NCBI GenBank assembly: GCA_964617665.1
Contig: CAZUAH010000592.1
Location: forward strand, 1-8,517
Direction of reading: 5' to 3'
Origin: JADHUC01 sp964617665
GTDB lineage: Bacteria > Planctomycetota > Planctomycetia > Pirellulales > Pirellulaceae
DNA: 8,517 nt
Below, piece by piece: positions 5,316 through 8,517 of the stretch; position 1 is the stretch's first letter; every line of letters starts with the position of its first letter. The notes beneath the pieces were generated by a model. That model searched no databases, was not told where the DNA came from, and saw nothing but the letters and a program-made list of their open reading frames with translations. Made by a program: the position numbers and the translations under genes.

Positions 5316-7064
5316 ATGAAGTATTTGCTGTGCCTGCTTGTGATGTTCAGCGTCGCGATCTCCGCCGCTGCTGCGCAAAAGCCAAACGTTCTGATCTTCC
5401 TGACGGATGACCAGGGTTGGGGCGATCTGAGCGTGAACGGAAACACCAATCTCGCGACGCCAAACATCGACTCACTGGCCAAAGACGGGGCCACTTTCGA
5501 GAATTTCTATGTATGTGCCGTTTGCGCGCCGACGAGAGCTGAATTCTTGACAGGGCGTTATCATCCACGAACCGGTGTCAGCGGCGTGAGCATTGGGCAA
5601 GGCCGACTGAATCTTGGCGAAACGACTATTGCGGACGTTTTCAAATCGGCTGGCTACGCGACGGGGGCGTTTGGAAAATGGCACAACGGGACGCAATCGC
5701 CATATCACCCCAACGATCGCGGATTCGATGAATACTACGGTTTCACCTCCGGTCATTGGGGGCACTACTTCAGCCCGTCGCTTGATCACAACGGCAAGAA
5801 GGTCCGCGGGAAGGGCTATATCGTCGATGATTTCACGAATCATGCGCTGGCCTTCATCGAAGCGAATCGCGAGCGGCCATTTCTGTGCTACGTGCCCTAC
5901 AACACGCCACATTCGCCGATGATGGTCGACGACCGGTTTTACGAGAAATTCGCAAATATCGATCCCAAGATGAAGCATCGTGATCCTGACGAAGAGGACG
6001 TCATGATGACCAGGGCCGCACTCGCAATGTGCGAAAATATCGATTGGAACGTGGGGCGGATTCTGAAGAAGCTCGACGAATTGGAACTCAGAGAAAACAC
6101 GATCGTTGTCTATTTCTCGGACAATGGTCCGAATTCCTTTCGCTGGAATGGCGGCATGAAAGGCAAGAAGGGAAGCGTCGATGAGGGCGGCGTGAGATCA
6201 CCATTCTTCATCCGTTGGCCTGAGAGAATCCGGGACGGCACCACAGTCTCCGAAGTGACTTCCGGCATCGATCTGCTTCCCACGCTTGCGTCGATGGCCG
6301 GCATCGAATTGAAGACAGCAAAGCCGATCGATGGGCGCGATTTCTCACCGCTGCTGTTCAAACGCGACCCCCGGTGGGAGCCCCGTTTGCTTTTCAACGT
6401 TTGGAGAAATCGTGTCAGCGTGCGAACGGAGCGTTTTCGGCTGGATGACAAAGGGCGGCTGTTCGACATCCAGAAGGATCGAGGACAAATCGCCGATATC
6501 TCGGCCTCCTATCCCGGCGACGTTCAACACTTGAAAGACGCCGCGGCAAAATTTCGCTCGGAGATGATGGACAATCTGGCCAAGTTCGCAGACCGCCCCT
6601 TCACGGTTGGCTACGCAGAGTCAACGACGCTGCCTGCCCGAGACGGTATTCCACACGGAACCATTGCCCGCAGCTCGAAAGCACCGAACAACTCGTTCTT
6701 CGAAAGCTGGACGAGTGAGGACGATGCTATCACCTGGAATGTCCAGGTGGGCACCGCTGGCGACTACGAGGCGATCGTGCATTACACCTGCAGAGAATCC
6801 GACGTCGGTGCGACAATTCGGCTCGGAGTGGAAGGCGGGAAATTCACCGAACGGACGGTCACCGAAGCCTTCGACCCGCCGCTTTACGACAAGTCAAAAG
6901 AGCGTGTCGCCAAATCGCATTACTTCGTGAAAGACTTCAAGCCGCTCTCGCTGGGCACTCTGAATTTGGACAAAGGTCGCGCTTTGCTGCGTCTTACTGC
7001 GCCGAACATCACCGGAGAAGAAGCGATCGACGTTCACTCAATAGAACTCAACCGCACGGACTGA
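5316..7064 (+). CDS. Secreted sulfatase B (arylsulfatase-like, Cys-type) with C-terminal extension
   Basis: A 582-aa sulfatase with a clear signal peptide (MKYLLCLLVMFSVAISAAAA, cleavage near 20). The catalytic domain starts at NVLIFLTDDQGWGD with Asp31 and Asp32 as metal ligands. The signature CAPTR lies at 70-74 followed by AEFLTG, with Cys70 the formylglycine precursor. Lys121 and His123 (GKWH), His199 (NTPHSP), Asp269 and Asn270 (FSDNG), and a Lys at 284/285 in GKKGSVDEGG complete the active site. This is the classic arylsulfatase A-like pattern. After about residue 430 the protein continues with a beta-rich region (TWNVQVGTAGDYEAIVHY at 473-490, ends DVHSIELN) resembling the carbohydrate-binding or beta-sandwich modules often attached to planctomycete sulfatases. 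GAGG 8 nt before ATG 5316 supports the start. The gene is divergent from the flavoprotein operon and lies 123 nt before the PQQ-propeller gene on the same strand. Likely substrate is a sulfated polysaccharide; the specific sugar is unknown. Confidence 0.95.
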   Translation: MKYLLCLLVMFSVAISAAAAQKPNVLIFLTDDQGWGDLSVNGNTNLATPNIDSLAKDGATFENFYVCAVCAPTRAEFLTGRYHPRTGVSGVSIGQGRLNLGETTIADVFKSAGYATGAFGKWHNGTQSPYHPNDRGFDEYYGFTSGHWGHYFSPSLDHNGKKVRGKGYIVDDFTNHALAFIEANRERPFLCYVPYNTPHSPMMVDDRFYEKFANIDPKMKHRDPDEEDVMMTRAALAMCENIDWNVGRILKKLDELELRENTIVVYFSDNGPNSFRWNGGMKGKKGSVDEGGVRSPFFIRWPERIRDGTTVSEVTSGIDLLPTLASMAGIELKTAKPIDGRDFSPLLFKRDPRWEPRLLFNVWRNRVSVRTERFRLDDKGRLFDIQKDRGQIADISASYPGDVQHLKDAAAKFRSEMMDNLAKFADRPFTVGYAESTTLPARDGIPHGTIARSSKAPNNSFFESWTSEDDAITWNVQVGTAGDYEAIVHYTCRESDVGATIRLGVEGGKFTERTVTEAFDPPLYDKSKERVAKSHYFVKDFKPLSLGTLNLDKGRALLRLTAPNITGEEAIDVHSIELNRTD

Positions 7065-7187
7065 TCTTCTGCAGCAGCCCCGTAAATGAGCAAGCTCTCG
7101 CAGGATGGAACACGCGATCTATGCTGCGAGTATAGTAGAATTCGCGGCAACAGCTTTGACCACTCTGACCAAACGAGGGAAACAGAA
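7065..7187. other. Intergenic spacer between sulfatase B and the PQQ-propeller gene
   Basis: 123 nt without a gene. The only structure I see is a 7-bp inverted repeat, CTCGCAG (7097-7103) and CTGCGAG (7124-7130), with a 20-nt loop and no T-run, too weak to call a terminator. The ribosome binding site of the next gene is at 7175-7180. Read-through from sulfatase B is possible. Confidence 0.4.
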
Positions 7188-8517
7188 ATGGTACGTATAA
7201 CACACCAGGTTCTTCCTTTCATGCAAAAAATCGTGCTCACAGTTTCCATCGCTTTGGCATGGGTACTGTCGGCCAAGGCTGACCAAATTCCCGAGCGGCT
7301 CTACCGCGAGCGAGGTCTGATTGTCTCCGTTGGGCTTCCGACCGAAGGGCTCTTGGCGTCGGTGCAGGCGGACCGCGAAGGGCTGGTGCAGGTGCTTGTG
7401 GCCAGGGGAGAGCGGGGAAAGGCCGAGGCGAGCATGCGGCTGTCTGGGGCTGACCACGGCATCGCCCTCGGCGGTCGCTCGACGGTGCTGGAATACGATG
7501 GGCAGCATTTGCCGTATTGTGACAACTCGGTGAACCTGATCGTGATACGAGAAGCGCGTCACGAGATACGAGATGAGGAGTTGAAGAGAGTACTAGCTCC
7601 AAGAGGGAGAATCATTGCCCCGGAAGGAACACGCATCCCGTATCCCGTATCCCGCATCGGTAACGGCTTTGCGATGTTCACGAAGCCTGTTCCTGCCGAA
7701 ATCGATGAATGGACTCACTACCTCCATGACGCGACGAATAACGCGGTGGCCGATGACACGCTTGTCGGGCCACCCGATCGTCTGCGCTGGATCGGGGCAC
7801 CCGACCATGTGCGGCACCACAATTTCCTGGCGTCGGTTTCAACAATGGTCTCCGCCCACGGCCGGCTCTTCACGATTGTCGACGAGGGTTCACTCGTGTC
7901 GCCCTACCTCCCTGCGGACTGGGTGCTTTCGGCACGAGACGCGTCTAACGGCATCACCCTGTGGAAGAAACGCATCCCCGACTGGGCGCCGACGTTACGG
8001 GATTTTAGGTCCGGACCGGCAGAGATCGGTCGCCGCATGGTCGCCGTTGGCGACGAAATCTTCGTGACGCTTGGATTCGAGGCCCCGGTGTGTGTTCTCG
8101 ACGCCGCGACAGGCGACGAAAAAGCAATCCTGCCCAGTACGAAAGGCGCCGAGGAGATACTCATTGTTGACGGTGTCGTTCTGATGGTGGCTGGCAGCCC
8201 GAGAGCGGAATTGCGCGACTGGTCCAGTCCGGAACGCGACTTCACGACAGGTCCCGAGCACAAGCGGGCGCTGCTCGCGATCGACCTGGCGACTCGAAAA
8301 CTGCTGTGGGAGAGGCGTGACGAACAGACGGCTACGGTCCTGCCCATGTCCATGGCCGCAAGTGACGGCCGGGGCTTCTGCGTCAATCGAGAGGGCGTGT
8401 TGGCATTCGATCTGAAGACAGGCGAGCCGTTGTGGCAGACGGCAGAGCCCGTCGCCATGAAACGCCGGGCCAAGTTCGCGCCGACGGTCGTTGTCCACAA
8501 GGATGTCCTACTGTACG
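7188..8517 (+). CDS. PQQ-type beta-propeller protein with methyltransferase-like N-terminus, 3' truncated by the window
   Basis: Open from ATG 7188 to the window end (443 residues visible, no stop). GAGGGA (7175-7180) lies 7 nt upstream and supports this start; a second Met at 7221 lacks a ribosome binding site. A signal-like hydrophobic segment (about 13-29, ending SAKA) is followed by a Rossmann-methyltransferase-like region: GLIVSVGLPTEG (43-54) sits where a SAM-binding GxGxG loop would be but lacks it, and LPYCDNSVNLIV (108-119) plus ELKRVLAPRGRII match the later methyltransferase motifs. A linker EIDEWTHYLHDATNNAVA (171-188) leads into PQQ/BamB-like blades, with repeated strands such as VLDAATGDE, LLAIDLATRKLLWERR (362-377) and VLAFDLKTGEPLWQT near 404-418. 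Family memory places such fusions in Planctomycetota. The propeller is likely a periplasmic binding or redox module; enzyme activity of the N-terminal part is doubtful. An inverted heptamer repeat is embedded in frame at 7544-7658. Confidence 0.8.
   Translation, partial: MVRITHQVLPFMQKIVLTVSIALAWVLSAKADQIPERLYRERGLIVSVGLPTEGLLASVQADREGLVQVLVARGERGKAEASMRLSGADHGIALGGRSTVLEYDGQHLPYCDNSVNLIVIREARHEIRDEELKRVLAPRGRIIAPEGTRIPYPVSRIGNGFAMFTKPVPAEIDEWTHYLHDATNNAVADDTLVGPPDRLRWIGAPDHVRHHNFLASVSTMVSAHGRLFTIVDEGSLVSPYLPADWVLSARDASNGITLWKKRIPDWAPTLRDFRSGPAEIGRRMVAVGDEIFVTLGFEAPVCVLDAATGDEKAILPSTKGAEEILIVDGVVLMVAGSPRAELRDWSSPERDFTTGPEHKRALLAIDLATRKLLWERRDEQTATVLPMSMAASDGRGFCVNREGVLAFDLKTGEPLWQTAEPVAMKRRAKFAPTVVVHKDVLLY
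7544..7658. repeat. Two inverted blocks of a GATACGR heptamer inside the PQQ-propeller gene
   Basis: From 7544 the sequence runs in 7-nt phase: GATACGA, GAAGCGC, GTCACGA, GATACGA, GATGAGG (to 7578). From 7633 the other block reads GCATCCC, GTATCCC, GTATCCC, GCATC (to 7658); its complement is GATGC-GGGATAC-GGGATAC-GGGATGC, i.e. copies of GATACGG in the opposite direction. The arms could pair imperfectly over a 54-nt spacer. The whole lies in frame within the coding sequence, encoding the segment from IREARHEIRDEE to RIPYPVSRIGN between the methyltransferase-like and linker motifs. Confidence 0.6.

Noticed and set aside
1..8517. tRNA, rRNA, CRISPR arrays, integrases or transposases
   Set aside because: No cloverleaf-like structures, regular spacer-repeat arrays or recombinase motifs were seen on either strand.

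Overview
The window looks like a chromosomal piece from a member of the Planctomycetota or a related PVC-group bacterium (possibly a metagenome-derived genome). Base composition is moderately GC-rich. The gene content is typical of that group: two secreted Cys-type sulfatases, a secreted COG4099-like esterase/peptidase, a secreted WD40-like (PD40) propeller, a flavodoxin-fold Fe-S-type flavoprotein, and the start of a large PQQ-type beta-propeller protein with a methyltransferase-like N-terminus. The taxonomic call rests on family recall, not on a marker gene.

Layout from left to right. 1-150: a possible short minus-strand ORF (35-151). 150-700, plus: an unrecognised protein whose N-terminal 30 codons lie in a different frame from the remaining 152, so the gene appears broken by a one-base frameshift near 237-241. 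709-750: a perfect 19-bp inverted repeat with a GCAA loop. 874-1707, plus: secreted alpha/beta hydrolase. 1789-3240, plus: secreted sulfatase A. These two genes may form one transcription unit (81-nt gap). 3213-4232, minus: PD40 propeller protein, overlapping sulfatase A tail to tail by 28 bp. 4237-4896, minus: flavoprotein with a GTG start and a strong Shine-Dalgarno, lying 4 nt upstream of the propeller gene, so the two probably form an operon. 4897-5315: a 419-nt divergent intergenic region with a small orphan ORF and an 11-bp direct repeat with a 21-bp period. 5316-7064, plus: secreted sulfatase B with a C-terminal beta-rich extension. 7188-8517, plus: PQQ-type propeller protein, cut by the window end.

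Most predicted products carry signal peptides. The two sulfatases have complete active sites, including the CxPxR formylglycine signature, so they should be active only if a formylglycine-generating enzyme is encoded elsewhere in the genome. Together with the secreted hydrolase they fit breakdown of sulfated and possibly acylated polysaccharide in the periplasm or outside the cell. Substrates cannot be read from the sequence. The flavoprotein/propeller pair, the broken hypothetical gene and the PQQ protein have no clear mechanistic link to that task. I see no RNA genes, CRISPR arrays, integrases or transposases. The most distinctive non-gene signals are the 709-750 hairpin, the inverted heptamer blocks embedded in frame in the last gene, and the 11-bp direct repeat upstream of sulfatase B.
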